Shown here: piece after piece, positions 1 to 7,241 of the stretch
Layout: each line of letters starts with the position of its first letter
How positions within the stretch are numbered: the first letter of the stretch is position 1
DNA from: Aquirhabdus sp.
GTDB taxonomy: Bacteria; Pseudomonadota; Gammaproteobacteria; Pseudomonadales; Moraxellaceae
NCBI GenBank assembly: GCA_030149815.1
Contig: JASLHI010000036.1
Location: 1 to 15,617 of the forward strand
Reading direction: 5' to 3'
DNA length: 15,617 nucleotides
Made by a program: the position numbers and the translations under genes
The notes under the pieces: model-generated
What the model saw: only the letters and a program-made list of their open reading frames with translations
Told to the model about the DNA's origin: nothing
Database searches by the model: none

Positions 1-186
1 GCTATCGTTGGTTGCCAAAAGAAAGAAGAAGCTGCAACTACAGCAGCTTCTGCACCAGCAGCAACAGCTTCTGCACCAGCAGCAACAGCTTCTGCACCAG
101 CAGCAACAGCTTCTGCACCAGCAGCAACAGCTTCTGCACCAGCAGCAACAGCTTCTGCACCAGCAGCAACAAAAACTGCTTCTTAA
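1..186 (+). CDS. Small Ala/Pro-rich lipoprotein, 5'-truncated by the window edge
   Basis: Frame 1 is open from the first base to TAA at 184-186 (61 codons visible, start codon off the window). It begins AIVGCQKKEE, which looks like the end of a lipoprotein signal (lipobox I-V-G-C) with the acylated Cys at codon 5. Six identical ASAPAAT heptads follow, then KTAS. The mature product would be a short, flexible, membrane-anchored peptide of about 57 residues. All three forward frames are open through the repeat because the unit is 21 bp. I chose this frame because of the lipobox, because the stop lies 16 bp before an intrinsic terminator, and because the next gene shares GCQK after the lipobox and KTAS at its end. 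The function is unknown. The low-complexity chain gives no catalytic hint and could be a spacer or envelope filler. Confidence 0.8.
   Translation, partial: AIVGCQKKEEAATTAASAPAATASAPAATASAPAATASAPAATASAPAATASAPAATKTAS
46..171 (+). repeat. Six perfect tandem copies of a 21-bp unit
   Basis: The unit gcttctgcaccagcagcaac+a starts at 46, 67, 88, 109, 130 and 151, with no mismatch between copies. It encodes Ala-Ser-Ala-Pro-Ala-Ala-Thr inside the truncated lipoprotein gene. The absence of even synonymous differences points to recent expansion by slippage or unequal recombination. Because 21 is a multiple of three, changes in copy number would keep the reading frame. Confidence 0.95.
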
Positions 187-202
187 TCGAACAGTTTTGT
201 TT

Positions 203-230
203 AAAAAAGGAAGTTTCGGCTTCCTTTTTT
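203..230 (+). terminator. Intrinsic terminator of the first lipoprotein gene
   Basis: An 11-bp perfect stem pairs 203-213 (aaaaaaggaag) with 220-230 (cttcctttttt) around a 6-nt loop (tttcgg). The 3' arm itself ends in the T run needed for release. It lies 16 bp after the stop codon. Confidence 0.85.
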
Positions 231-311
231 TATGCGTGTTATTTTAAAATATCATGCGAAGTTGTTTAGGAAAAAAATATCTTCCTGATAGAGGATGGGT
301 ATTGTGCTTGA

Positions 312-340
312 TTGACTGATAAGGATTGTTCGGATTTTAT
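312..340 (+). promoter_or_regulatory. Candidate sigma-70 promoter for the second lipoprotein gene
   Basis: A TTGACT element (312-317) is separated by 17 bp from TTTTAT (335-340). This is a good -35 and a mediocre -10. The predicted leader to the ATG at 386 is about 40 nt. The site lies downstream of the terminator of the preceding gene, so some promoter is expected here. It was found by eye only. Confidence 0.4.
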
Positions 341-385
341 GGCAACTAAATATTTAACAACCCTTTTTACGTTCGAGATTCAGGC

Positions 386-643
386 ATGCAAACGAAAGCG
401 ATTTTATTAAGAAATATAACCCTTGCTATATTTTTAGGATCAACGGTTATACTTTTTGGTTGTCAGAAACATGATGATTTGAGTGAGCAAGATGCGGCCA
501 TGGCGAATGCAGATCGCTCTGCTCAAGCGGCACAATCGGCTACTGATGCCGCAACTGCTGCTATGCCACCAGAAAGTGCTGTTGTAGCGACTGCAAGTAC
601 TGTAGTTGAAACTTCTGGAGCTAAAGCTAAAACGGCATCCTAA
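386..643 (+). CDS. Small Ala-rich lipoprotein, paralogue of the preceding gene
   Basis: The 85-residue product has a charged N-terminus, a hydrophobic segment at about residues 11-24 and the lipobox L-F-G-C with Cys26, then QKHDD. This predicts signal peptidase II processing and lipid anchoring. The mature part (about 60 residues) is rich in Ala, Ser, Thr and acidic residues and ends KTAS. GCQK after the lipobox, KTAS at the end and a similar terminator are shared with the truncated gene upstream, so the two look like a diverged tandem duplication. The clean heptad array of the first copy is absent here. No strong Shine-Dalgarno precedes the ATG. The short alanine-rich chain could suggest a Lpp-like structural role, but I see no clear heptad coiled coil, so the function is left open. 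Confidence 0.8.
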   Translation: MQTKAILLRNITLAIFLGSTVILFGCQKHDDLSEQDAAMANADRSAQAAQSATDAATAAMPPESAVVATASTVVETSGAKAKTAS

Positions 644-662
644 TCATCCAGTAAGATGTGAT

Positions 663-687
663 AAGGAAGCTCGGGCTTCCTTTTTTT
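663..687 (+). terminator. Intrinsic terminator of the second lipoprotein gene
   Basis: An 8-bp stem, aaggaagc (663-670) with gcttcctt (675-682), closes a TCGG loop and is followed by a run of T. It closely resembles the terminator at 203-230 and also ends in TTTTTTTATG. It insulates recG from the lipoprotein gene. Confidence 0.85.
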
Positions 688-767
688 ATGAATATTTTGC
701 TTTATAAACAACAATTCTATTTTACCTAACAGTTCTATTGTGGCTACGTGATGCTCAATTCAATTTT

Positions 768-2831
768 ATGAAGATTCCTGTCCAAACATTAAACGGCGTT
801 GGGGGCCAAGTCGCCCAGTTGCTTGCGCGACTGAGCATTTATAATACGATTGATTTATTGTTTCATTTGCCGAGAGGGTATGAAGACCGTAGTCGGATTG
901 TCCTAATGCAAGATCTCAAAGTAGGGCAGAGTGCGTTAGTTGAAGGTGTGGTGCAATCCGTTGAACCATTATCGTCATCACGTGGTGGCCGTACATCTTT
1001 ACTTGTTCAACTGAGTGATGATACTGGAAGGATTACATTGCGTTTCTTTCAGATGTATCCTGGGCTAAAAGAAAAAATGCCCATCGGGCGAACTCTTCGT
1101 GTCTTTGGTGAGTTGAGAATGGGTAGCCGTGGACTTGAAATATCTCACCCAGATATTCAAGTTGTGACAGCAGGGACTCCTTTACCACCTTCTCGATTAA
1201 CACCAATCTATCCTACAACTGATGGTTTAAGCCAAACAAAGTTACGTAGCCTTGTTGATCAAGTCCTTAATCGTTCTAGGCTCAATCTTGCAGAGCTAAT
1301 CCCTCATGATGTATTGCCGAATCAGACCTATAATCTGACTCAGGCATTACGTGAAGTGCATCAACCCGAGCGCGATGCGGATGTTGATGCATTGATGGCT
1401 TACACTCATCCAGCGCAGATCCGTTTAATTTTTGAGGAGTTGGTTGCACATCAGGCAAGTTTGTTGAGTCGCCGATATTACATGCAGGTTAAAGCGGCAC
1501 CTATCATTCCAGCTAGTCGAGTTTTAGAACCTCAATTACTTGCTCGGCTTCCATTTACGCCTACTCATGCCCAATTGCGCGTGAGTGATGAAATTTGCAA
1601 CGATTTACAGCAGAAGCATCCGATGTTACGTCTGGTACAGGGTGATGTTGGATCGGGTAAAACATTGGTTGCCGCGCTTGCAGCTTGTCATGCACTGGAG
1701 GCAGGCTGGCAGGTCGCGCTCATGGCACCTACGGAAATATTGGCAGAACAGCATTTTAATAATTTTAAGGCGTGGTTTGAGCCTTTAGGTATTCAAATTG
1801 CGTGGTTGGCGGGTAAGCAAAAAGGTAAAGCGCGTTTGAATGCGGAATCTGATGTCGCAAGTGGGCGGGCTCAGTTGGTCATTGGCACTCACGCCTTATT
1901 TCAAGAAAACGTGCAGTTCTCTCGGCTCGGCTTAGTGATTATTGACGAGCAACATCGTTTTGGGGTTGATCAGCGTTTAGCATTGCGTGAGAAGGGGGCT
2001 GCAGGCATGAGCCCTCATCAATTGGTCATGACGGCCACTCCGATCCCTCGAACGCTAACCATGAGCGTTTATGGTGATTTAGATACTTCGGTGATTGATG
2101 AGCTACCTGCAGGTAGAACTGCGATTACAACGGTTGCTGTGCCATTTGAGCGGCGGGAGGAAGTGATTGCGCGATTAGCTGCAAATTGCGAGCAAGGTAA
2201 ACAAGTCTATTGGGTTTGTACTTTGGTAGAGGAGTCGGAAACGCTCGATGCCAAAGCTGCAGAGGCGACCTATGAGGAGTTATCTGCGAGATTGCCTCAT
2301 CTAAAAATTGGCTTGGTGCATGGGCGAATGAAGGCGGATGAGAAACAGCTCGTTATGCAAGCTTTTAAACAGAACGAACTTCAATTATTGATCGCAACAA
2401 CAGTCATCGAAGTCGGCGTAGATGTCCCAAATGCTTCACTGATGATTATTGAAAATGCTGAGCGGCTGGGCTTATCGCAGTTGCATCAGTTGCGAGGTCG
2501 TGTCGGACGAGGACGTGCAGCCAGCTTTTGTGTGCTGATGTATAAAGCCCCTCTTTCTGAAAATGGTATTGAGCGATTGTCAACGCTTAGAAATAGCACA
2601 GATGGTTTTGTGATTGCTGAAAAAGACTTAGAACTTCGTGGTCCTGGAGAGATATTAGGGACTCGACAGACAGGAGCACTCGATTTTCGATTGGCTGTCC
2701 TCCAGAGAGACCAGCGTATGCTGCCTGAAGCGCATAGAGTTGCCGCAATGATCTTGAAAAAATATCCTCAAGAAAGTGAAGAGCTTATGCAACGTTGGCT
2801 CCCAACAGCACCACGATATGCTCGAGTCTAA
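768..2831 (+). CDS. recG: ATP-dependent DNA helicase RecG
   Basis: RecG remodels stalled replication forks, D-loops, R-loops and Holliday junctions. The product has 687 residues, close to the family norm. The N-terminal wedge/OB region begins MKIPVQTLNGVG with the family phrase LLFHLPRGYEDRS near residues 30-42. Helicase motifs are visible: Walker A GDVGSGKT at 292-299, DEQH box at 393-396, motif III TATPIPRT at 422-429, motif VI QLRGRVGRG at 574-582, and the RecG-specific region around GTRQTGALDF from 631. I start at the ATG at 768. The frame stays open upstream to a TTG at 738, but those ten extra residues do not resemble the family N-terminus. No strong Shine-Dalgarno is seen at either site. 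comF follows 6 bp after the stop, so the two are probably cotranscribed. Confidence 0.96.
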   Translation: MKIPVQTLNGVGGQVAQLLARLSIYNTIDLLFHLPRGYEDRSRIVLMQDLKVGQSALVEGVVQSVEPLSSSRGGRTSLLVQLSDDTGRITLRFFQMYPGLKEKMPIGRTLRVFGELRMGSRGLEISHPDIQVVTAGTPLPPSRLTPIYPTTDGLSQTKLRSLVDQVLNRSRLNLAELIPHDVLPNQTYNLTQALREVHQPERDADVDALMAYTHPAQIRLIFEELVAHQASLLSRRYYMQVKAAPIIPASRVLEPQLLARLPFTPTHAQLRVSDEICNDLQQKHPMLRLVQGDVGSGKTLVAALAACHALEAGWQVALMAPTEILAEQHFNNFKAWFEPLGIQIAWLAGKQKGKARLNAESDVASGRAQLVIGTHALFQENVQFSRLGLVIIDEQHRFGVDQRLALREKGAAGMSPHQLVMTATPIPRTLTMSVYGDLDTSVIDELPAGRTAITTVAVPFERREEVIARLAANCEQGKQVYWVCTLVEESETLDAKAAEATYEELSARLPHLKIGLVHGRMKADEKQLVMQAFKQNELQLLIATTVIEVGVDVPNASLMIIENAERLGLSQLHQLRGRVGRGRAASFCVLMYKAPLSENGIERLSTLRNSTDGFVIAEKDLELRGPGEILGTRQTGALDFRLAVLQRDQRMLPEAHRVAAMILKKYPQESEELMQRWLPTAPRYARV

Positions 2832-2837
2832 ATACTT

Positions 2838-3488
2838 ATGACCGGTCGTTCTTTCTTTAAGTTTTCTGAATGGTCTTTTTTACGTCCTCGCTGCATTTTG
2901 TGTCAACTTGATTGGGTTCAGGTTCGTCAGCCTTTGTGCATCGGTTGCTCCGAAGACTTACCGTGGCGCGGGGAGATGATTAACGTTCAAGATCTACCTA
3001 TTCAAATTGCTTTCGCATATCAATGGCCGATTGATCGGTTAATTCATTTGTATAAATATCAAGCTCGTTTGGAGTTTAGACCTATTTTTGAGCATGGACT
3101 GAGTCAATTAGAACGCCCCAAGGCTGATGCACTTCTTGCTGTTCCAGTGTCGTTAGATCGTTTAAGAGAACGAGGTTTTAATCAGAGTCATGAAATCGCA
3201 AAGCGTATGGCGGATTATTGGAATATTCCGCTTCTGAATCATATCAATCGTCGTGAAGGTATTCGACAAAAAGGATTAGGTCGTAGCGAGCGATTACAAA
3301 ATTTAGAAGATGCGTTTGAAATCGAACCAAACTCAACAGTTCGTTTGCCTAAACGATTGGTGCTCATAGACGATGTTTTGACAACAGGAAATACTTTGTT
3401 AAGTTTAGCGACTTATTTGCGAACAGAAGGTGTGGATCACGTCAGTGCGGTCGTGGTTGCAAGTCAGCATCAGTATCGTGCTGATTAG
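2838..3488 (+). CDS. comF: ComF-family phosphoribosyltransferase-like protein
   Basis: The 216-residue product has the two-part ComF layout. An N-terminal four-cysteine zinc-binding module is formed by C19-x2-C22 and C34-x2-C37. A type I phosphoribosyltransferase fold follows, with ERGFNQ at 111-116 and the PRPP-binding loop LVLIDDVLTTGNT at 174-186. ComF proteins are needed for natural transformation in several bacteria and are thought to act in the cytoplasm on incoming single-stranded DNA; the exact reaction is not settled. The recG-comF pairing gives a DNA-handling context. Homologues are sometimes annotated as amidophosphoribosyltransferase or GntX. The stop codon TAG lies in the loop of a perfect hairpin (3478-3497). 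Confidence 0.92.
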   Translation: MTGRSFFKFSEWSFLRPRCILCQLDWVQVRQPLCIGCSEDLPWRGEMINVQDLPIQIAFAYQWPIDRLIHLYKYQARLEFRPIFEHGLSQLERPKADALLAVPVSLDRLRERGFNQSHEIAKRMADYWNIPLLNHINRREGIRQKGLGRSERLQNLEDAFEIEPNSTVRLPKRLVLIDDVLTTGNTLLSLATYLRTEGVDHVSAVVVASQHQYRAD

Positions 3489-3520
3489 CATCAGCACTGT
3501 TTGACTTTACATTGGTGCTG
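3478..3520. terminator. Hairpin between convergent comF and mlaB, possible weak bidirectional terminator
   Basis: A perfect 8-bp stem pairs GTGCTGAT (3478-3485) with ATCAGCAC (3490-3497) around the loop TAGC, which contains the comF stop codon. The arm CAGCAC (3492-3497) can instead pair with GTGCTG (3515-3520) across a 17-nt loop, so the two structures exclude each other. U runs after the stems are short in both directions. I therefore call it a probable but weak terminator region shared by the converging genes. Confidence 0.45.
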
Positions 3521-3536
3521 TTTAAATCAACGAGAA

Positions 3537-3872
3537 CTATAAAATTTCTTCTAACCGAGAGGCTTGAATAATAGATTGTATTTTTGGAGGGACATTCTCC
3601 AAGTGGATGCGTTGCTTGGGTTTTAGCCCACGAATCCATTGTACGATGACTGCGAGCAGTACCGTGTGGCCTTGTGTTAACTGTGCGAGATCAATGGTGA
3701 TCAGTGGAGCAGTCAGACTATCTAATATTTTCTTTCCGTCTCGATAAGTGATGTTTGCATTATTAAAATGAACTGAGCCATTGATAGAGAGTGTGCTATC
3801 TGCGAGTGTGAGACTCGCAGTCGCTTGATCACGTTTATGACTCTTTCTGTTTTGCTTGGCTAGTTTGTTCAA
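3537..3872 (-). CDS. mlaB: MlaB, STAS-domain subunit of the phospholipid ABC transporter
   Basis: MlaB is the small cytoplasmic STAS protein that binds the ATPase MlaF and stabilises the MlaFEDB complex. The recognisable STAS core runs from SLTLADSTLSINGSV through ITIDLAQLTQGHT to LLAVIVQWIRG, ending in a helix near IQAS. The Thr of QGHT matches the position of the conserved STAS Ser/Thr (T70 in this numbering). The start is uncertain. I see no ATG in frame. A TTG at 3872-3870, with a GTGAG 9 bases upstream, gives 111 residues; upstream GTG or TTG codons would extend the protein into the end of mlaC. With the TTG the gene begins 10 bases after the mlaC stop. It is the last gene of the operon. 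Sequence conservation of STAS proteins is low, so context supports the call. Confidence 0.8.
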   Translation of the reverse strand: MNKLAKQNRKSHKRDQATASLTLADSTLSINGSVHFNNANITYRDGKKILDSLTAPLITIDLAQLTQGHTVLLAVIVQWIRGLKPKQRIHLENVPPKIQSIIQASRLEEIL

Positions 3873-3882
3873 TTCAGAACAC

Positions 3883-4509
3883 TCACTGACCTGATGCACT
3901 AGCAGAAGGGATGAAGTTTTTGATCGCAAGGTCAAGGTTGTTCTTATTTGTTTGAACTGCTGATGAGAATTGGTTGCGGAAAGTTAAACCAATATCAATG
4001 CCATTAAGCTGCAAATTACGTACTTTCCATGAGTCACCGCTTTGGATGAGTTGATAAGCGATAGGAACGATTGTGCCTGTATCGGTTTTAAAGTCCATGT
4101 TGACTACGGCTTTGCTCGGGTCTTTACCCTCAACAAAAGGACGAATGGTATAGCTTTCATTGTCGTATGCAGCTAGACCTTTTGCATAGGTTCTAATCAG
4201 GCTTTGTTTGAATGTTTGTGCAAATGCTGTACGTTGTTCTGGTGATGCCTGACGATAATAAGGTCCCATGACACCACGTGCAAAACCGTCAAAATCAACA
4301 TAAGGTTCGATATTTTGCTGCACAATCTGGTTCAGTGCGGCTGGATTCTTTTTATATGCACCGCGATCACTGACTAGACGTGCAATGAGCGCATCAGAAA
4401 TTCTTTTAACAAAGACTGGCGCAGGTTCTACGGCAGCAAAGGCGGTTGATGCTGAAAAAATGCTTGAGAGTACAAGCGCAGTTGCTGTAGGGAATAGGAT
4501 GCGTTTCAT
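3883..4509 (-). CDS. mlaC: MlaC, periplasmic phospholipid-binding shuttle
   Basis: MlaC carries phospholipid between the outer-membrane MlaA complex and the inner-membrane MlaFEDB transporter. The 208-residue product starts MKRILF and has a clear signal peptide ending near STAFA, with predicted cleavage before AVEPAP. The mature chain shows the Tol-Tol-Ttg2/MlaC character: ALIARLVSDRGAYKKNP, YVDFDGFARGVMGPYYR, QRTAFAQTFKQSLIRTYAKG and VRNLQLNGIDIGLTFRNQF. I prefer the ATG at 4509 because GGAG lies 9 bases upstream and it gives a proper signal peptide. An in-frame ATG six codons earlier would add MFGDFL. It sits 89 bp after mlaD and just before mlaB. Confidence 0.94.
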   Translation of the reverse strand: MKRILFPTATALVLSSIFSASTAFAAVEPAPVFVKRISDALIARLVSDRGAYKKNPAALNQIVQQNIEPYVDFDGFARGVMGPYYRQASPEQRTAFAQTFKQSLIRTYAKGLAAYDNESYTIRPFVEGKDPSKAVVNMDFKTDTGTIVPIAYQLIQSGDSWKVRNLQLNGIDIGLTFRNQFSSAVQTNKNNLDLAIKNFIPSASASGQ

Positions 4510-4592
4510 CAAAAAATCTCCAAACACAAAACAAATAAATTAAAGCCCAAAATCTAATGCGTAACGATCATTACGTACTTTCTGATTCTGCT

Positions 4593-4607
4593 CAGTTCTT
4601 AGAACTG
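4593..4607 (-). promoter_or_regulatory. Hairpin enclosing the mlaD stop codon
   Basis: On the minus strand CAGTTC-TAA-GAACTG forms a 6-bp perfect stem whose 3-nt loop is exactly the mlaD stop codon (4601-4599). There is no U run after it, so it is not an intrinsic terminator. It lies at the start of the 89-bp mlaD-mlaC gap and could be a processing or mRNA-stability element. Confidence 0.45.
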
Positions 4608-5126
4608 GGCGCTGCCAGCTACGGCAGGTGTAGGGCTTGTCGCAGTTGGCGTTGCTGCTGCAGGTGTTGGTTCTGTTGCTTTACTAAACAGGAACTTACT
4701 GATCAGATCTTCAAGAACCAATGCACTCTGAGTTTGATCAACTTCACTGCCATTTTTAAGCATTGTGTCATCAGCACCCAGTGAAATTCCGATATATTGT
4801 CCACCAATCAAACCTTCTGTAAGAATGCTTGCTGTTGAGTCGGTTGGAATTTCTTTCATGCTATCGTTGATTTGCATGGTGACCTCAGCATCTAAGCGTT
4901 TTGGATCAATCGAAATATTAGTCACACGTCCAATAACAACACCACTCAGTGTTACTTTAGCACGAGGTGTCAGTCCACCTATGTTTTGAAAGTGTGCAGT
5001 TATCGTATAGCCACTTTTATGGACTTCATTGAGGAGTCCGCTGACGCGTAGCGCAAGAAAAAAGAAAGCGATAATTGTCAAAATTGTAAAAATACCAACA
5101 CTAAACTCTGCACTACGAGTTCTCAT
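4599..5126 (-). CDS. mlaD: MlaD, MCE-domain substrate-binding subunit
   Basis: MlaD is anchored in the inner membrane and forms the periplasmic hexameric ring through which phospholipid passes between MlaC and MlaE. The 175-residue product has one N-terminal membrane helix (about 9-30) and an MCE domain from about 39 to 118: YTITAHFQNIGGLTPRAKVTLSG is split by typical Gly positions, followed by VVIGRVTNISID and EGLIGGQYIGI. A helical LEDLISKFLF (138-147) follows. The tail from 151 is Pro/Ala/Thr-rich, low in complexity and probably disordered. The ATG overlaps the mlaE stop (ATGA), indicating translational coupling. Confidence 0.95.
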   Translation of the reverse strand: MRTRSAEFSVGIFTILTIIAFFFLALRVSGLLNEVHKSGYTITAHFQNIGGLTPRAKVTLSGVVIGRVTNISIDPKRLDAEVTMQINDSMKEIPTDSTASILTEGLIGGQYIGISLGADDTMLKNGSEVDQTQSALVLEDLISKFLFSKATEPTPAAATPTATSPTPAVAGSAQF

Positions 5127-5902
5127 GATAAACCTCCGAACATGACCGCAGTCAGAATAAAATCAAGACCCAATACACATAATGATGAATAAACTACAGT
5201 ATTTGTTGTTGCCGTAGAAATACCCGCTGAAGTTGGCGTTGCTGCATAGCCTTGATATACCGCAATCCATGTACAGACAACACCAAAGACGACACTTTTG
5301 ATCACGCCGTTGAGGATATCGTCTGCGAAGCTTACATTGCTTTGCATACTATTCCAAAAAGATCCTTCGTCGACACCCAACCAGTCAACTCCCACCATTT
5401 TCCCGCCAAAAATACCAATTGCCGAAAAAATTAATGTGAGCATTGGTAAACTAACGATCCCAGCCCATAGTCTTGGAGCAATAATGCGGTGGATAGGATC
5501 GACTCCGATCATTTCCATGCTTGACAGTTGCTCTGTGGTTTTCATTAATCCAATTTCAGCAGTCAATGCAGAACCAGCTCGACCAGCAAATAGTAGGGCG
5601 GAAATCACTGGACCTAGTTCACGAACCAAGGTGAGCGCGACCATCGTTCCGAGCGCTTGGTTACTGCCATATTTGGATAAAATGGTGAAACCTTGTAAAC
5701 CTAGAACCAAACCAATGAATAAGCCTGAGACCAAGATAATTAACAAAGATAAGACGCCAACGCGATACATTTGATCGGAGAATAATCTGAAACCCGACCA
5801 AGTTGGTATTGTAGAGACGGCGCGTAATAGCAGAATACCTGCGGCACCTATGCCTGTAATACGATCAATGACTTCTCGGCCAAGTCGTTGTATGGCGTTC
5901 AT
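5123..5902 (-). CDS. mlaE: MlaE, permease subunit of the phospholipid ABC transporter
   Basis: MlaE is the multi-pass inner-membrane permease at the centre of MlaFEDB. The 259-residue product shows the MlaE/Ttg2B family signature: VLSLLIILVSGLFIGLVLGL, then RELGPVISALLFAGRAG, SALTAEIGLM and EQLSSMEMIGVDP at about residues 91-136, and a C-terminal LDFILTAVMFGG. Long hydrophobic helices occur throughout. I start at the ATG at 5902 (MNAIQRLG), which gives the usual family length. The frame is open to an ATG at 5935, which would add MCCAYNKSTSI and has no family support. It lies 53 bp after mlaF and overlaps mlaD by 4 bp. Confidence 0.95.
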   Translation of the reverse strand: MNAIQRLGREVIDRITGIGAAGILLLRAVSTIPTWSGFRLFSDQMYRVGVLSLLIILVSGLFIGLVLGLQGFTILSKYGSNQALGTMVALTLVRELGPVISALLFAGRAGSALTAEIGLMKTTEQLSSMEMIGVDPIHRIIAPRLWAGIVSLPMLTLIFSAIGIFGGKMVGVDWLGVDEGSFWNSMQSNVSFADDILNGVIKSVVFGVVCTWIAVYQGYAATPTSAGISTATTNTVVYSSLCVLGLDFILTAVMFGGLS

Positions 5903-5955
5903 GATTGATGTGCTCTTGTTGTATGCGCAGCACACATTTTTAAAGATGAGACCAT

Positions 5956-6834
5956 TTATGGGGTATTCCTTTGCACAGAATCATGATTTTGAATCAAGTA
6001 GGGTTCTTGACTATATTGAAATTTTACGGGGCCGTCTGCTTCGCCTTTTAAAAATTGTTGTACGAATGCAGATGGAGATGCGCGTAGTTGATCAGGAGTG
6101 CCTTCGCCCATGACGATACCGTCAGCGACAACATAGACGTAGTCAGAAATGGATAATGTCTCTGAAACATCGTGTGATACGATGATGGTTGTTAGTCCTA
6201 AGGCATCGCGTAATGCGCGGATTAGGCGGACTAAAACACCCATAACGATAGGATCCTGACCTGCAAAGGGCTCATCGTACATAATGAGTTCTGGATCAAG
6301 CGCAATCGCTCGCGCAAGGGCAACACGCCTATTCATGCCACCAGACAACTCCGAGGGCATGAGGTTTTCAGTCCCACGTAAACCGACAGCTTCTAATTTG
6401 AGACCCACAATTTCTTGAATGAGATTTTCATCAAGGTCAGTATGAGCACGTAGGGGGAATGCAACATTTTCGAACACGGTCATGTCTGTAAATAAGGCAC
6501 CGCTTTGGAATAGCATACCCATACGAGCGCGCGCAGCAAAAAGCTCTTTCCTATCCATGTCTGCAATATTGCGACCATCAATCAAGACTTGCCCTGAATT
6601 TGGAGTAAGCTGTCCACCAATAAGTTTGAGAAGTGTGGTCTTGCCAGTACCCGATGGTCCCATGATTCCTGTGATTTGACCACGACGAATAACGAGATCA
6701 AGTTTGCTGTAGATGACTCGGGAACCCCAACTGTATGAGACATCGTGTGCCTCTACCAAATATTGTTCAGAGTTGAGTTGCGCTGTGTTTACGGGTGATG
6801 TGGTTGACACAGCTTGTTCAGAAAGAGTCGTCAT
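5956..6834 (-). CDS. mlaF: MlaF, ATPase subunit of the phospholipid ABC transporter
   Basis: MlaF powers phospholipid movement by the MlaFEDB complex from the cytoplasmic face. The 292-residue product has a complete ABC set: Walker A GPSGTGKTT at 59-67, Q-loop Gln110 in MLFQSG, signature LSGGM at 163-167, Walker B LIMYDEP at 183-189 and H-loop His221. The C-terminus after about 264 (ADGPVKFQYS) resembles the MlaF tail that contacts the partner MlaB protomer in the E. coli complex. The N-terminus carries about 25 residues before the usual start of the domain (YLVEAHDVSYSWG), rich in Ser/Thr and Gln. No clear Shine-Dalgarno precedes the ATG. It is the first gene of the operon. Confidence 0.96.
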   Translation of the reverse strand: MTTLSEQAVSTTSPVNTAQLNSEQYLVEAHDVSYSWGSRVIYSKLDLVIRRGQITGIMGPSGTGKTTLLKLIGGQLTPNSGQVLIDGRNIADMDRKELFAARARMGMLFQSGALFTDMTVFENVAFPLRAHTDLDENLIQEIVGLKLEAVGLRGTENLMPSELSGGMNRRVALARAIALDPELIMYDEPFAGQDPIVMGVLVRLIRALRDALGLTTIIVSHDVSETLSISDYVYVVADGIVMGEGTPDQLRASPSAFVQQFLKGEADGPVKFQYSQEPYLIQNHDSVQRNTP

Positions 6835-7241
6835 GCAACAAAAACCAATGAGATAAGAACCATAATGCCCAATGTAGCACGAAATAAATGAAACTTAGGT
6901 GTATTCTGCTCGTATAAAGTGTATATCTTTGTACGAATTGTAAGCTAAGTGCTATGTATTGTTGATAATTTTTTCAAAAAAAGCAAGACCACAGCGCAGT
7001 AGTGATTTTTGATTCATGGAAATATAAAGAACTTGATATGTTCTTGAGGAAACAAAGAGACTCTAGAAAATTGGGCACACTCCGACAGACTCGGTGAGTA
7101 GTGTCACTTTGGAATCTGTCAAAGCCTCCAGAAAATAGTCAAAAAGCTTAATTTTACTAAAATCTCATTCGACCCTAGGCCAGCCATTCAGCATGTTATT
7201 AATTTGAGTTATTAATTCATATCGTTGGTATATCATAATTT
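6835..7241. other. 407-bp intergenic stretch without a convincing gene
   Basis: The stretch lies between mlaF and the small membrane-protein gene, both on the minus strand. Apart from the candidate mla promoter it holds short inverted repeats: AAGAAC with GTTCTT at 7027-7045 and ATTTTACTAAAAT near 7153. A block around 7060-7200 is less AT-rich than its flanks and contains stops in all frames I followed. I recognise no tRNA, riboswitch or transposon remnant. A small RNA cannot be excluded. Confidence 0.5.
6937..6965 (-). promoter_or_regulatory. Candidate promoter of the mla operon
   Basis: Reading the minus strand, TCAACA (6965-6960) and TACAAT (6942-6937) are separated by 17 bp and match sigma-70 elements at 4/6 and 5/6 positions. 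The leader to mlaF would be about 95 nt. The region is AT-rich and other hexamers exist nearby, so this is only a candidate. Confidence 0.3.

Noticed and set aside
46..171. Tandem repeats as a CRISPR array
   Set aside because: The copies are directly adjacent with no spacers and are in frame within a lipoprotein gene.
8..269. Two overlapping plus-strand frames encoding Gln/Leu/His and Cys/Thr/Ser/Asn repeats
   Set aside because: They are the other two frames of the 21-bp repeat. Only frame 1 has a lipobox, stops just before the terminator and matches the paralogue.
738..767. TTG start for RecG ten codons upstream
   Set aside because: The added residues do not resemble the RecG N-terminus, and an ATG at 768 begins the conserved region.
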